Shown piece by piece: positions 1 through 12,325 of a stretch of 64,000 nucleotides of DNA; the stretch's first letter is position 1; the number at the start of each line of letters is the position of its first letter. The stretch comes from Cristatella mucedo (taxonomy: Eukaryota > Bryozoa > Phylactolaemata > Cristatellidae). Location: positions 1,252,501-1,316,500 of the forward strand of contig WPIO01000077.1 in the NCBI GenBank assembly GCA_009760855.2, given 5' to 3'. The notes under the pieces were generated by a model. It had not been told where the DNA came from, did no database searches, and saw nothing but the letters and a program-made list of their open reading frames with translations. The translations under genes and the position numbers were made by a program.

Positions 1-102
1 ATTTCGCCATCAGCCAAGGACACGCGATAAGCCAACTTCGAAGCGAGCCAGATTTGCCATTCAGAGCAGCCTACGCAGGCGCCTACGCAGGCGCTTATCG
101 CT

Positions 103-305
103 TATAAAATAAATAAATAAATAAAGCCTAGCTGATTTAACAGCCTCTTTTTGTATAGTGATAGAAGAGCCTCTACGACTATCAACGCAGCTTGCAGCGG
201 CGATAAATGATCACCCACCGCAGGATTCGAAGCCACGAATTCGGGACGAAGGTCAGGAAAAGCATCCACCTTACCCAGTGAGCCACAGCGGCTTACGGTA
301 TGCAT
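103..305 (-). mobile_element. SINE2 (tRNA-derived), minus strand
   Basis: Read on the minus strand there is a B-box-like GGCTTCGAATCC, then a body ending in a TTTATT-type tail at 103-125. Unit B at 33890 lacks the element, so it inserted after the units separated. It is the same family as 14625-14815 (minus). Confidence 0.6.
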
Positions 306-895
306 TTCTCGTCGAGATTTCGGTCAATGCGACTTATCGATCGGTCGGAATCGGTCAGTTGGTAATCGCAGGGGCAGCGAGCGGCAAGGAGTCTGCAGAG
401 AGTGATGCTGCCACTTCAAATTCGCCTCGGTGGCGGCGGCGGGAGTGTCGTCAGGGTGTCGCTGCCGCCAGTGCCGGCAGAGCGTGCCGCCTGGGCACGG
501 CGGACTACAGCGGGCGCCGCTGCAGCCCCGACCACGCCCGGTAGCGCGACGTTGCAGAACGACCCATTGCCGATTGCGAACGACTCTCGCGAAGCTTCAC
601 CAGCCTCGATGACGTGAGCATGTCCTGCAGCAGCGGGCGAATATTGCAGCGCTCCCTTCGTAGCGGGAGAAAGAAGCCGATCGATGGTTCAGCCGCTTGA
701 GGTCAAAGCTGTCGAATCAGCGGATCTTCATTCTAACTTGAGAGTGATGAGTTGCCTCGGAATGAGCGAGGAGAGATTACGCGACGGCCTTTCATAGCTC
801 GAATTGAATAACTCGTCCTCCGAGCGGTCCACAATCAGTCTGAATGCAACGGTCTGAATACGACGGTCTGAACACGATGGTCTGAACACGATCGA

Positions 896-1060
896 CTGGG
901 CCGTGATAGCCCAGGAAGTAAGGTGTTCGTTCTTTGTGACCGAGGTGGCGGGTTAGAATCCAGCAGCGGAGGGCGATCTTGTATTGCCAACTGCAAGCAG
1001 CAGTGATAGCCGCTTAGGCTCTTCTGCAGCTGAACAAATGAGGCTGCTAAGGCAGCTAAT
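896..1060 (+). mobile_element. SINE2, plus strand
   Basis: The head resembles a tRNA: GTGATAGCCCAGGAAGTAAGG is A-box-like and GGGTTAGAATCC is B-box-like. The body follows with GCCAACTGCAAGC and TAGGCTCTTCTGCAGCT. The same insertion is at 34560 (unit B) and 51345 (unit C), so it predates the duplication. Confidence 0.65.
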
Positions 1061-1896
1061 ATCGCAATGCCCGGCTTGCTGGCTTGGTACCGCTTGCACC
1101 GGGCTCTGCACCGACTCACCGCCAAAACGAGTCGACCCGACGATCGTACGATCTGGCAAATTGCCTGGTCGGCTGCTAGCAATGACCTAAGCGACCTTCG
1201 TAGCCCGCATCGTGCGCAGCGGCTCGCTCCGGGAGCCGTGAAGCAGAACGCTTTGGTGTGGAGTGCCGCACCGTCAGTTTTCTAAAGTTGCAACCGTTTC
1301 CTCTTGGACATTTGTGAGCAGTGCGGAGGTATATGGTACTTTCACCAGCAGCTTGTCACAGCTGAGCGAGCTGTAGTTCATTGATTGCAAATGAAGCCAG
1401 TACGATAATGGCACGTTTGCGAGCGAGAGTAGTAGGCAGCACGCACAGAAGACCGTTAAGACAACGCAGGCAGCTGACGATTGCAAGCGGCCAAGCGTGA
1501 CGACTGTAGTCCCTGAGAGCATGTGCCCATGAGTTTGCCAGTGGTTTTCAAGCGAAGTCTCCAGAGGTCGAATCTAGTGCCTACATATAGTACGTTCAGC
1601 CCACACCACGCCCTCTCTTCCCATGAGAAGCCGTTTGAGCACTGGTCTCACGGTAAATAGTTTCCTTTACGGGATGCTCGTTGGCCCATTAATCTCTTTC
1701 ATCGCAGCTGGACTCAGTGAAAGACTCCGCTGGACTCCATGGCTGGGCAAGTTTATCAAGAGAGAAGGCAAAGACCTGAACAAGAATGGAGCGTTCACAG
1801 CTGGGAAGCCATGGTGTGGACCAGAGGCATCGTCACTAGAAAGCCTCTCAGTGAGTCCACAGTGTCGCTTGGTCTGTTCTTGTGTTCATTTGTGCA

Positions 1897-2130
<234 letters not shown>

Positions 2131-2213
2131 TACTTCATCTTCCTTGGAATATCCGACGAATACGTATGGACCATCTAAAAAGTAGAAGAATGATAGTCTA
2201 GGCTTTCAGTTTT

Positions 2214-3295
2214 ATGCACATGAAACTCAGTTCTAACTCTGCTTTGATTCCTCCCAGTCCACCAGCACGTCGAATTCTCTCAACTCCCTTGCTGCATGTG
2301 TCGATGACCTCCGCATACGGATTGCAGCAAATTAAATTGAATGATAAAAAACCCTTATTAGTTATGGGCAAACCAAGTGCGATTCAGAAATTGAAAAGTC
2401 TGACGTTAACAATTGGCTCTGCCGGCATACGTCCTGTGGAATCTGCACGAAATCTAGGTGTCATGTTTCAAAGTGACCTTTCATCAGATGACCATTATCA
2501 GCTCCACAGTCAAGTCTGCTTACTTTTAGCTACATAGCATTGCTAAAATTTGGGCTTGTTTAGATAAGGATACCACATTTAAGTTGGTCCATGCATTTTT
2601 GACATCCCGTCTTGACTTTTGTAAGTCACTGCTTACTGGTCTACCGGCCAGTGCAATCAGGCGCTTACAGTGGGTTCAAAATTCGGCAGCTAGGCTTGTC
2701 TGTCGTGAGCGTCAGCATCGCAGTTGCAGCATCTCACCACTTCTCGCCGACCTGCACTGACTCTCAGTCAAGCAATGCATCAACTTCAAAGTTTTGTATC
2801 TAACTTTTATTTCTCTTTAGCTCCAGTTTACCTATCAGATCTAATCTCCCACTAGGACCACTCGCTTTTCGGAGTCGTTTACCCATACCTCGTACAAACC
2901 TCAAATCCTTTGGAGACCGTGCTTCTAGTTCTTATGCTCCCATAGCTTGGAGCTCACTTCAAACTTGCGTAACAACATCTCCTGAGTTGACCACATTAAA
3001 AAACTAAAAACGCACCTATTTATCACGGCATTTAGTGGGTCCGTGTAACTCGTCCTTTATGTGCCTAGGCATGCTTACACTGCCCTTGCTGCCACTAACG
3101 ATACTTGCATGCTAACCCTTTGCATTTCAGCTCTAACCATGTTATTCTTGTTGTTTATTGAGCAAGCTACCTCTAAATAATCGATCGCACTTCCTTTGCA
3201 GCAAATGTAAAGGGCCTAGAAACAATATTTGAGTCCTCAGAGGGTGCTGTATGAAATGTATTATTATCATTATCACTATTATTATTATATTTGAT
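2214..3295 (+). mobile_element. LINE-B fragment (RT C-terminal part and 3' UTR)
   Basis: Frame fragments read as the end of a non-LTR reverse transcriptase: KLNDDKKP-like, then ARNLGVMFQSDLSSDDH (2214-2537), then SRLDFCNSLLxGLPA-like with frameshifts. The 3' region has AAATGTAAAGGGCCTAGAAA and a degenerate ATT tail at 3255-3295. It is broken by several frameshifts and is 5' truncated. Confidence 0.75.
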
Positions 3296-3489
3296 AATTC
3301 AGTTATCGTTGCTGCTGCTGTGCTGAGCCGGAGCCACGTGCCGTAACGAGGTAGCCGATAGCTGATGGTAACTCGTGCCGTTACGAGCTAGGGCATATAA
3401 TGTTCGCTGATGACCATAAGATCGCACTGCTAATGGCCGTCCCAGCGAGACGGCACGTGAATTAGGTGGGACTGTGACGATCATTTCTG

Positions 3490-3895
3490 CCTCTGGTCCT
3501 ACGACTGAAGTCGTTTAGTTTCCTCAGGCCCTAAGAGGTTCTTTCAGATGTCTAAAGCCTGTAACTCACTTCCGACTTGCGTCACGACGTTCCTTAACTT
3601 GACAACATTTAAAAAGAAGTTAAAAACGCACACATTTAGCACAGGATTTAGTGGGTCCCTGTGATTCGTCATTTATTTGCTTATGCGTCCTGACACTGTG
3701 CATGCTGCCACTAACCACACTTGCCGGCTGACCCGTGCATGTCACCCCTAACCGTTTTATTCTTGTTGTTTATTGAGCATGCTATTACTAACCATTCGAT
3801 CGTGTTTACTTTGCAGCAAATCTACAGCATCTAGAGAGAGATTAAGTTCTTTGAGGGTGCTTTATTAAGTGTGCTATTATTATTATGGGCCTCAG
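3490..3895 (+). mobile_element. LINE-B 3' end fragment
   Basis: It carries the RT C-terminal tail (CCTGTAACTCACTTCCGACT region), then the conserved 3' UTR: GTGCATGCTGCCACTAACCA, CATGTCACCCCTAACC and a CTAGAGAGAGATTAAGTTC motif. It ends in TTATTATTATT. No intact frame remains. Stretch 3296-3490 between the two LINE-B pieces holds nothing I recognise. Confidence 0.75.
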
Positions 3896-4094
3896 AAAAC
3901 TCTGTGGCCAGTTGAGGCACAGTGCCAACTTTCTGAGGAGGTCCTTTGCAAGCTGCTTATGTGCCTAGCAAACAGAGGCAGACGGAGCAGATGCTGATGC
4001 GTCGGCAATAAGAACGTCGCGACCACACACAGCAGCAATCAGGTAGAATGGCCAAAACAAGCACTGCTGCTCCTCTGCTGAAAGAGCTGAGATT

Positions 4095-4560
4095 ACTCCG
4101 GTCGATTAACGGATACAGAGAAATCTCTCACCCTGACCGACAAGGCCCGCCATGGTTTGGCTCCTGCATGCATAGCTGAGCTGAACTGTTGGACCAGTTT
4201 CGGCATCCTCGTGCCTTCAGGTCCTCCATGGAAGATAGTGGAAACTGTTCCAACCCTATGCTTAAAGAGCGTTGGTGACAAAAGCTGTTTGCTGTGTAGC
4301 TCCTAGACTTTGGAGCTCGGTTTCCTTACCTTGTATTCAAAGCGATGTACTCGCCTGCTGCCACCTGTGGCACATCCTTTCTAGCCCGTTCCAAGCTGCT
4401 ACTTCCATGCTACGTCATGACCTCGTCTGATCTCTTAACTTTTTTATGCTTCTCACTTTTCTCTTCTTTGCATGAGACGAAGTCTGCCTGGTTACCATAT
4501 GCTTATCGAAAGCCGCTTGTGCTTTGAGAAAGCCAGAGAAACTCTCTAACAGCGTAACAG
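4095..4560 (+). mobile_element. LINE-A 3' fragment
   Basis: It matches the last part of the LINE-A RT frame, with ACAAGGCCCGCCATGGTTTG (the KARHGLAPSYLAEL motif in the 9081 copy) and GGAGCTC (the WNS motif). The 3' UTR follows, with GAGACGAAGTCTG and CTTATCGAAAGCCGCTTGTG. Frameshifts are numerous. Confidence 0.7.
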
Positions 4561-5151
4561 CTGCTTAGTCTGTCGGATTTGTAGAAGTAAAGACGAGATA
4601 CGTGATTACCCTACATTACGTTGCCGAGGAAAGAACCGGCGCGTTTGGTGCGGGTGCGTCCAATGACGACAATCTTGTTTCCATACTAAACGGCAGCGTC
4701 AAAGCGTCAGCAAGCATAGCTATTCAGGAATCTCCGTGGCACGTATGTCAGCGAGCAGGCCTAATTGGAGCTGCAGCGGAAGCGGGTAAAAGCCTCCTCC
4801 TTACTATGGAAGCAATCAGCTCAAGCTGAAGTTGGTCTGTTTGGACGAAACTTCGTCGGCGCCATTGCTCGAACACGGCTAACTCGGATGCGAGCATCTT
4901 TGTCAGGATGCCAAATTAAGAATGGCCTCCTGGCTCATCTTTTGAACGATTCGTACTCGGTACCATAGTACATTGTACATAGCACGAAGACGTGTGCTCC
5001 CCGTTAGTGTCTGCATGTGCTGCTGCAATGCCTTTTACCAACAACCAGAGACCTCTCGTTATGGACGACACAGTGTGCCGCTTGGCTGCACTTTGTCTGG
5101 ATATCCTATCTTCGTCGCCCCGGGTAAAGCTGGCACGCATGCGTGTATGTA
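4561..5151. other. No recognised feature
   Basis: Moderate-GC, non-repetitive sequence. Short plus-strand frames (4602-4829, 4765-4968) show no family signature, and I see no convincing splice pair. Confidence 0.5.
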
Positions 5152-6183
5152 CTACAGTTGTTTCATGGGCCAGAAGACTGTGCAGACACTACGGCTGATA
5201 GCTAGGCACAGTATTTCCAGCCGACCTAACCAAAAAGAGACCTTCAAGTGGCGAAGCACTAACGATGATACTACGTAGCATAGGAATACCAGCGGTGAAA
5301 GCCTTGTCTGGGAGAAACAAAATGGATTGAAGCGGCCCCAAAGCGAGCCGTCGTCTGCTCGTTCATGCCCTTTCGCTTCATATTTTTTTTGAAGATTGCA
5401 CCACAACGACTGCGCTGGCCGCTGCATTCCGTCGCTGCTATCAAATCTCGCAAGCTCGGTAACCAGTGAAAACGACAGCACTGGTATTGCGGCAGATTCC
5501 AGTGGATGGCGTTCGCAATCTTTGCCCTTATCGCTGCACAGCTTGGTGATGGGTGACAAGCACTTGCTCTGTTGTACACACGTGATCGCCGGCAGGTACC
5601 AGCAAGACTTTCTTCAGATAATTGACAGGCAATTGACCAGCAGATAGCGTGCGAACGATGTGAGGTATGCCGCAGGCGACCACAACTGGCCGTTTAAGTG
5701 TGTTGCCCGAGTAAGCGACAGCTTACTCGTACTGGCAGCTTACTCGGACTGGCAGTCATCCGTAATTCGTCGCCAAAAACATCGGTGCCCTTAGGCCGTT
5801 CGTCAGCGTGGATCGACCGGTGAGAGTGAGTTCATTGCTACGTCGGGCCAGCGGTCGATTGAACCAGTAGCAGCAGCATCACACTCTTGAGGGGAGCGTC
5901 CAGCTTGGCTACGTCGACTTGCCAAAGTGCAACCTAGCGGGTGCGGGTGCGGGCGTACAAACGGCGAGCTTCCGTACGAGCTCCCATACCTTTTTTCGCA
6001 GGCTTCCGTCGTGGGAGACTTTCGGTCGATTGTGGCATTCGTACAAGCCTGCCGAGATATAGCGCGCTCGCGTTGAAGCTGGCCTTTGACTTGTCGGACG
6101 TGCAACACTAGCGATACAAAGTGGTCAGCCTGGAGATTACTTTCGGCTCTGCGTTCGATTGCACTGCCATCGTCGATGTGCAT
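5152..6183 (-). CDS. Possible two-exon gene, unrecognised (weak)
   Basis: This is a speculative minus-strand model. Exon 1 runs from ATG at 6183 to 5990 (64 codons plus 2 bases) and ends at AAAAAG|GTATGG. Exon 2 starts at 5533 after CAAGCTGTGCAG and stays open to a stop at 5152. The split-codon phases agree (2 bases plus 1 base). Exon 1 is polar and probably helical (VRQVKGQLQRERA). Exon 2 starts polar (DKGKDCERHPLESAA) and turns hydrophobic late, which suggests another donor before the stop. I recognise no family. The alternative is that both frames are open by chance in moderate-GC DNA. Evidence is only frame, phase and splice-site fit; no second copy in the window confirms it. Confidence 0.2.
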
Positions 6184-7075
6184 GAATCTCGATCTGCCTC
6201 TCTTAGCTTGTCACAAATCAGCTCGCAGCTCTTTGCAGAGTTGCGGCATTGGCGAAAATCTTACAGTGAATTTTCACGTCCTTAGCAAGATCGATTGCAG
6301 CAAAAACTATTTTGGCTCAGAGTGAAGCGCAGACACAGTTTTCATCTTGGAGGACATGACCCGAAATATTTGCGAACAGTAGCAACGCATGCACTTAATA
6401 AGAAAATAGTGAAATCAGTTTTAATGGCACATTAACAATGGCCCACAATGCGTAACAGCGAAATATCACCGCCTTTAATCACCTCGCATTGACGGTTGCT
6501 GATTGAGTGAAATGAGGCGCAATTTAATCGTTGGTGACGATCAGGGTTGGGGTGGGCGTAGGAGTAGAGATGAGCCCCTGCTGTAGCAGGAGGGGGGAGG
6601 AAAGGAGAAGAGAAGAGAGGAGGGGAGGGGCGAATGCCCACCCGCCATCTGGCTCCACCACTGGACAACGGTCTATCGGCAAAAGGACGATTACGGAGCT
6701 AGCACGAATTCTGCTACCTGCCAGGTAGGGGCCGATCGCCGGCGCCTACCGTGTGCAACCGTCCATACCTTGAGAAACGTGGTGCGAACGTCGCTGCAGC
6801 TGCCGCCGCACGTCGGTACTGTAAATGAAACCCCATTGACTTGCTTTCACGTTCGCCCAGTTTTTCCGCGAATAAATAATATCCACCCTCGTTGGCGGCG
6901 TCTCTGCAGTGGATTTCGGAAAAACGGCTCGTGGATTAAATACATTTATACCGGTTTGAAATCTCATTCTTCGCATCGCCTATGTCAAGAATGTTGAGCA
7001 AGCCTTCCAAGTCGGCATCCTCTAAGAAGAAACAAACACTTACTGCTACCAACCAGCGCCCATCGGCCACTTAAT
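6184..7075. other. No recognised feature; purine-rich tract
   Basis: A G/A-rich tract lies at about 6588-6632. Nothing else is assignable. Confidence 0.5.
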
Positions 7076-7320
7076 TTTCCTATTAAACGACATTCTATGT
7101 GGTTATGCGTGCTGACACTGTGCATGCTGCCAATAACCGCACTTGCATGTTGACCCTGTGCATGTCACCCCTAACCGAGTTATTTATATTGTTTATCAAG
7201 CATGATATTACTCAAATTTCAATCGTGTTTCCCTTTGCAGCAAATGTAAAGCGCCTAGAAAGAGATTGAGTTCTCTGAGGGCACTTTATCAAGCGTATTA
7301 CTATAGTTATTATTATTTCT
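7076..7320 (+). mobile_element. LINE-B 3' UTR fragment
   Basis: It carries GTGCATGCTGCCAATAACCG, CATGTCACCCCTAACC, AAATGTAAAGCGCCTAGAAA and a TATTATTATT tail. At 7330-7530 there may be a degraded LINE-A 3' UTR (AAAGCCGCTCAG, CATTGTCTTTGTGAG). Confidence 0.75.
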
Positions 7321-7530
7321 ATTAAACGACATTCAAAACGAAACTAAAAGCCCTATGTTTCCTCACACAATCTTCTCAGCCCGCGTGAATTGTCTTTTGT
7401 ATGCCTATTCGCTAAAACACTATGCATACTAAAAGCCGCTCAGACTTTGGTGTGTGCTATAGAAAGCCCTCGTGCGTAGCATCCACATTGTCTTTGTGAG
7501 TTAAAGACAAGGATACATCATTAAATAACG

Positions 7531-8690
7531 TGCAATTTATCAATAACCAACTGAAAGGAAGCTTTCTTTCCAGCCCATTGCAGGAAATGTCGGGACGAGA
7601 TTTAGCATTCTTGGGGAGCTACAAATGCATTACGTTAGGAATTAACGCCGACAGCTACCTTGGCCACACGGACATACTGAGTGCAAGTCTCAAGGTCGCA
7701 CAAACAGCTGGAATTATGCGAGCAAGAAACTTTGTAAATGCCTGCGTCTGCGTAAATATTTTTGGCGGATAGAAGAACAGAGTTCAAAGTGGATTTTTGG
7801 CATAGCTGGATGAAGTACGAAGTGCTAGCTTTTGTCCTTACAAGAATAAGATTCCGATGACGCTTCATTGGATTGAGCTGATTCTCGTCACTCGCGTTGC
7901 GTTCTTTCCTAACGTCGTACGGTAGGTGGTCTTTCTATTTTCGAGACAGATAGAACTAGCTTAACAAACTCACGTCCATGTTACCGCCTAAACGGAATTT
8001 TTATTAATGCTACAGAAGATTGCCGCAGATCAAGGTAATCAGTCACAACCCTTGAGACTGCAGCCGTTTAAATCCTCATGCACCATCTGTCTTGGGTCAT
8101 ATGCAGAGTATTTTTATCAAAAAGCGGCCATATTGACATGCTTCTAGATTTTCTTGCTCGACGTTAAACTTGGACTAGCGCTAAGCACGTTTCTGGTATT
8201 TTGCAGTAGCATTGAGAGACAGCTTTAATTTATCAAAATTTTAGCTCACTTTGTGCGCTCGCTTTAAACGAAGTTTCGCGATTCGTTGCCAGACACAACC
8301 GCCGGCGAGCTTTTGATTATCACTTTTATAACTTTCTGCACTACTTGTATTGCACTGTTTGCATTTGAACTTTGATGCAACATCTAAGCCAGGTACAGAA
8401 GGGCTCATTTGTGCACGAACTAAAAAGCGTAATTCTCATACTTTACCAAGGCTTCAAAGAAATTTCGTAAATTCTGCACTAAATCGATAAACGTGCTGCT
8501 AACTACATCAAAAACACCCGAAAGATACGTATTTGGAAGTGCCGCATATTTCACATCCAGAAAAAAGGAGCACACTAATGGTATTCCTTGTGAGATCAAA
8601 TATAGATTATTCCAATTTTGTTTTACTCACAACTCCCGGCCTGTGTCCTTCCTTAATGGTCTGCAAATGGCTCAAAACATAGTGGGTCAT
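7531..8690. other. No recognised feature
   Basis: AT-rich and non-repetitive. The short frames at 7530-7772 and 8493-8798 have no recognisable motif. Confidence 0.5.
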
Positions 8691-9080
8691 TTGGTATATG
8701 CAACATTCTTCTGCCTGAGCTGCACTAATGTATCTCCGTCAGTAACTCCACAAAGTCATAAAGACCATTTGGGTGTTACGCAGGAGAGTTTTGTATAGCA
8801 CACTCACAGCCTAAGCGGCTTTCGGTACACATTCGGTAGCCAAGAGACTTCGTCTCACGCAAAAAAGAGAAAGTGGAAGCATAGCAGAGTCAGGAAAGCA
8901 GTTGGGGTAGTGAGTAGCATAGAAGTAGCAGTTCGGGACCGCTGAAAAAAATGTGCCATAGTCGGCAGTTGGAGAGTAGTTGTCGTTGCGTAAGAATCGT
9001 GGAAGCGAGTTCCACAGTCTAGGACCTGCAGAGCTAAAGCTTCTGTCACCAACTGTCTTTAAGCGGAGGAATGAGACAGC

Positions 9081-9665
9081 TCATTTATTGTCCACACAGG
9101 ACCTGAGGGCGCGAACAGGCTGAAACTGATGCAGCAGTTCAGCTAGGTACGAAGGAGCCAAGCCGTGACGGGCCTTGTGGGTCAGCGTAAGAACTTTGCT
9201 CTGTATCCTTTGCTCAACCGGCAACCATCCTAGCTCTTTCAGCAAAGGTGACACGTGCTCAAACCGCTGGGACTTGAAGACCAGCCTTGCAGCCATATTC
9301 ATAGTCAGCTGTAGTGGCATAATAGCTTTCTTTGGCAGCCCAGCCAAAAGGGAATTACAATAATCAAGCCGAGACAGAACTAAAGAGCTAGTTAAAATTT
9401 TTACAAGCCACTGTGGGAGACAGCTTCTAATCTTGGATAGGGATCGGATGTGATGGCTAGCTGTAGAGGCAGTCTTCTGAATGAAGCTTTTGAAATTGAG
9501 GCAGCTGTCGAACACGACACCTAGATTACGAGCACGTGGTGAAGGTCGCACAATAGCATCACCTATTAGAACAGCAAAGCCTTTTAATCCAGCCACACGC
9601 TTAGGGTGTCCTATGAGCAGCAGTTCGGTTTTATCATCGTTTAATTTCAGGAAGTTTTCCGACAT
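9081..9665 (-). pseudogene. LINE-A reverse transcriptase, C-terminal part
   Basis: A 194-residue open stretch begins inside the thumb-side motif NFLKLNDDKTELLLIG, which follows the YADD box. It continues through ARNLGVVFDS, LSRLDYCNSLLAGLP and KARHGLAPSYLAELLHQF, and stops at 9081. It should be continuous with 10153-9647, but a frameshift near 9660 separates them. It encodes part of the enzyme that copies the element's RNA at the target site by target-primed reverse transcription. It is inactive as it stands. Confidence 0.85.
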
Positions 9666-10153
9666 CCAGGATCGAATATCGGCAAGGCGCTCAGCCTCTC
9701 AGTTGCTGCAGCAGATTCCGACGGTTTAAATGACAAATACAGCTGAGTATCATCAGCATAGAAGTGATATCCTATTCCATGGGCCTTAATCACTTTTCCC
9801 AGAGGTTGTGTATAAATGGAGAACAGCAAGGGACCGAGTACAGACTCTTGAGGGGCTCCACAGGTGACCCTTCTCATGTCTGAGACCTGACCCTCACACG
9901 ACACGGATTGAACACGATCTGACAAGTTTGATTTCAACCACGCCAGTGCTTCGTCTGCCAGATCGATCGTTGTTCTCAATCGTTCAAGCAGAACTTCGTG
10001 ATCAATGGTGTCGAAGGCAGCAGACAGATCTAGCAGAGCTAGGGCAGTGAAATTCCCGTCGTCGTTGCCACGTAGAATGTCATTGTTGACACGGAGGAGA
10101 GCAGTTTCAGTAGAGTGCTGCCTCTTGAACCCTGATTGAAGTGTTTCTGACAT
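9647..10153 (-). pseudogene. LINE-A reverse transcriptase, catalytic core
   Basis: The RT palm motifs appear in order: HSTETALLRV, LDLSAAFDTIDHEVL, GAPQESVLGPLLFSIY (usual form QGS; here Gly is replaced by Glu) and [12 protein letters not shown] with the catalytic Asp pair. The frame derails after ATERLSA into a short missense tail. Upstream (10420-10153) stop codons interrupt the fingers region (about FKSAIVRPILKMPG). This is a pseudogenised copy. Confidence 0.9.
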
Positions 10154-10497
10154 TCCATTATTTTCAATATGTTCAACTAGCTGCTTAGCAACAATTTATT
10201 CAAGAATCTTTTATAAGAACGGAAGAAGGGAAACTGGACGACAGTTTGCTAGGACCTCCGTGTCTAATCCAGGCATTTTAAGAATAGGTCTAACGATTGC
10301 CGATTTGAAGGACTTGGGGACGACCCCTTTTCTCAAAGAAGCATTAAAAATATTGGTTATGGCAGGGCTAAGTTGGTCTGAAAGTGAAGACCATAGAGAT
10401 GAAGGTGTAGGGTCTTCAGGAGACGAGCTCTTTTAGCTAGACCTTATTAAGGCAGCCACATCACAGGCAGAAACATCGGAGAACCTTTTAAGAAAGG

Positions 10498-10833
10498 TCA
10501 CAGGTTGAGGAACGGCGATTGCTTTGGTCGGAGGGGGCTTAATGGAGGCACGAATGTGCACAATTTTTTCAGTAAAGAAGGCTGAAAACTTTTCGGCTGA
10601 GCCCCTAATATCTGGGGAGTCAGACCTGACAGCATTGGCAGTAAATGGTTTACTGTCTTATAAATCTGTTTAGTGTCCAACTGGCAGGAATTCAGCTTTC
10701 TAAAGAAAAAAGAAGCCCTGGCTTTTTTAAGCTTTCTGGTGTAAACTCGAAGGAAGTTTTTAAAATTGACTAGGTCTGCCTCAGACCCCGATTTCTTGAA
10801 ACGATGTTCCAGCCTGCGCTTAACACGGCGCAT
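10498..10833 (-). pseudogene. LINE-A linker between endonuclease and RT
   Basis: Basic, helical stretch (RRVKRRLEHRFKKSGSE, YTRKLKKARASFFFRKL) typical of the region between endonuclease and RT in L2-like LINEs. It overlaps the endonuclease frame by one frameshift and ends at a stop at 10498, just before the RT region. Confidence 0.75.
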
Positions 10834-11378
10834 CTTAAGGAGTTTTTTGTAAATTGAAAGGAATCTCGACGACTATTAACACGGATAAAGCGAACCGGAG
10901 CATGCTTGCCAAGAGCACTCCCGAGTGTCATGTTCATCGCATCAGTGAGGGTATCGAGGCTGCCGGTCGAGTCTGAATGCAGATCAAGAAGGCCTGCATC
11001 ACAAACATATTTCAAAAACTTGTCCATGTCAATGCTTTGTAAGTTACGTCGTTTGGCAAATTCGACATTGCCCTGTACGTACGAGGGAGCAGGAACAGTA
11101 AACGAGACCGAACAATGATCTGAGAGGGTCAGTGGGCACACCACAAAGTCAGTGGGCAGGACATCCTTAGTGATCACGAGATCTAGAATGTGGTCACCGA
11201 CGTGGGTGCTATGATTAACGTGTTGGGCCAAACCAAAATTCTCCAGACAGTCAAGAAACGAGCGGACCTGGCTGTTGCTAGGGTTGTCAACGTGAATATT
11301 GAAATCTCCTACAATCAGTAACGGCCTGTCACACACAAATATTTTAGCGAGGAACTCTGAAAACTCCTCTATAAACAA
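10770..11378 (-). pseudogene. LINE-A apurinic-type endonuclease domain (partial)
   Basis: Motifs of the LINE endonuclease fold are visible: LLIVGDFNIHVDNPSNS (catalytic Asp/Asn), HILDLVIT and LSDHCSVSFT (terminal catalytic Asp-His). The N-terminal part with the first metal-binding Glu is missing. The family enzyme nicks the genomic target. The frame ends at 10770 after a frameshift into missense. Confidence 0.85.
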
Positions 11379-11395
11379 GTTGGCTCTTCGAATTT

Positions 11396-11810
11396 GAATT
11401 GGACCTTGGTAACGGCCGTCGGATGACTTTTCACAACGTGCTGGGCTACGGCGGGTGGGCTACTACCGCAACAAGTGCTATTCAGCGCGTTAAACTTACG
11501 AGTCGTAGGTTTGATAGCCGAGCTGTTGACAGGGCGAACGCAGGATGCAGGAAGATTCTCACTGGCCCGCCGGAAAAGGCCCGCCGGTAGGTATCGACTA
11601 ATGGCGACATCGCATCTTATGCTAAGCAGGTCCTATTTTGTGCAGCATATCCAAGGACAGCTCATAAATAGTCACAGCGAAGGTAGCAGCGGAATACCCG
11701 AAGGTATTACGGAGAAATCAAGTAAAGGTCCACACCACGCTAGGAGTCGCCCGAGGCCGCTCTTTAGCGCGGGGAGGAATCAATAGGTCCCTATCTATAA
11801 AATAAAAAAA
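11396..11810. other. No recognised feature
   Basis: Moderate-GC, non-repetitive sequence next to the truncated 5' end of LINE-A. The overlapping plus-strand frames have no recognisable motif. Confidence 0.5.
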
Positions 11811-12005
11811 CAGATTATAATAATAACAGTACATTTAAAAAAGCACCCTCACATAACTCAATCTCTTTCCAGGCACTTTACATTTGCTGCAAATGAAGCA
11901 AGATCGAATGGTTAGTGGTAGCATGCTCAATATTCAACAACAATAACATGGTCAGGGGTGACATGCAAAGAATCAGCATTCGAGTATGAATATAAATCAT
12001 TTGCA
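11811..12005 (-). mobile_element. LINE-B 3' UTR fragment
   Basis: The reverse complement of the LINE-B tail starts with ATTATAATAATAAC. It then shows CTTTACATTTGCTGCAAATG and a TGACATGCAAAG motif. Confidence 0.7.
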
Positions 12006-12149
12006 TAGCAGCCTAAGAAAGCTTAAACACTATTAATCCGCTTCACATATGCCACGAGACTCGAATCTACGAACTTGATCAGCCAAAACAATGGCCTTGA
12101 ACTTAGTCGGAGCGAGCATCGTCGAATCAAGATCGTCATTCTTGCTAGC

Positions 12150-12325
12150 AGGTCACTTCACTCGCCAGCACCAGCCTACCTACCTCGACTCCTTCCTCGT
12201 GCAGGCACGTGCGTGGTCTCGCACCACTCCCTACTCAGCATCTGGTCATTTCCATCGTCTCTCGCACAAACTGAAATTGTTCGGCAATCGAACCTTTCAT
12301 TCGTATGCAGCTTAAGACTTGAGCT
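12150..12325 (+). mobile_element. LINE RT C-terminal remnant
   Basis: Frames 12091-12315 recall the LINE-B stretch LAPAYLSDLLPHQAKHR...FGDRTFSSYAPKTWNS: HQPTYLDSFLVQARA, then LKLFGNRTFHSYAA. It is diverged and may be a third related family. Confidence 0.5.

Larger units (their letters stand above)
8728..11395 (-). mobile_element. LINE-A: L2-like non-LTR retrotransposon, longest copy
   Basis: Minus-strand element. An endonuclease/exonuclease-phosphatase domain (11378 down to about 10900) is followed by a linker (10833-10498), the reverse transcriptase (about 10420-9081) and a 3' UTR ending near 8728, with GGAGTTACTGACGGAGATAC. Frame content and motifs place it near the L2/CR1 group of metazoan LINEs. 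It is 5' truncated at about 11395, inside the endonuclease just before LFIEEFSEFLAKI. The frame is broken at about 10800, between 10498 and 10153, and near 9660, so it is not autonomous. It is the reference for the shorter LINE-A pieces elsewhere in the window. Confidence 0.9.
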
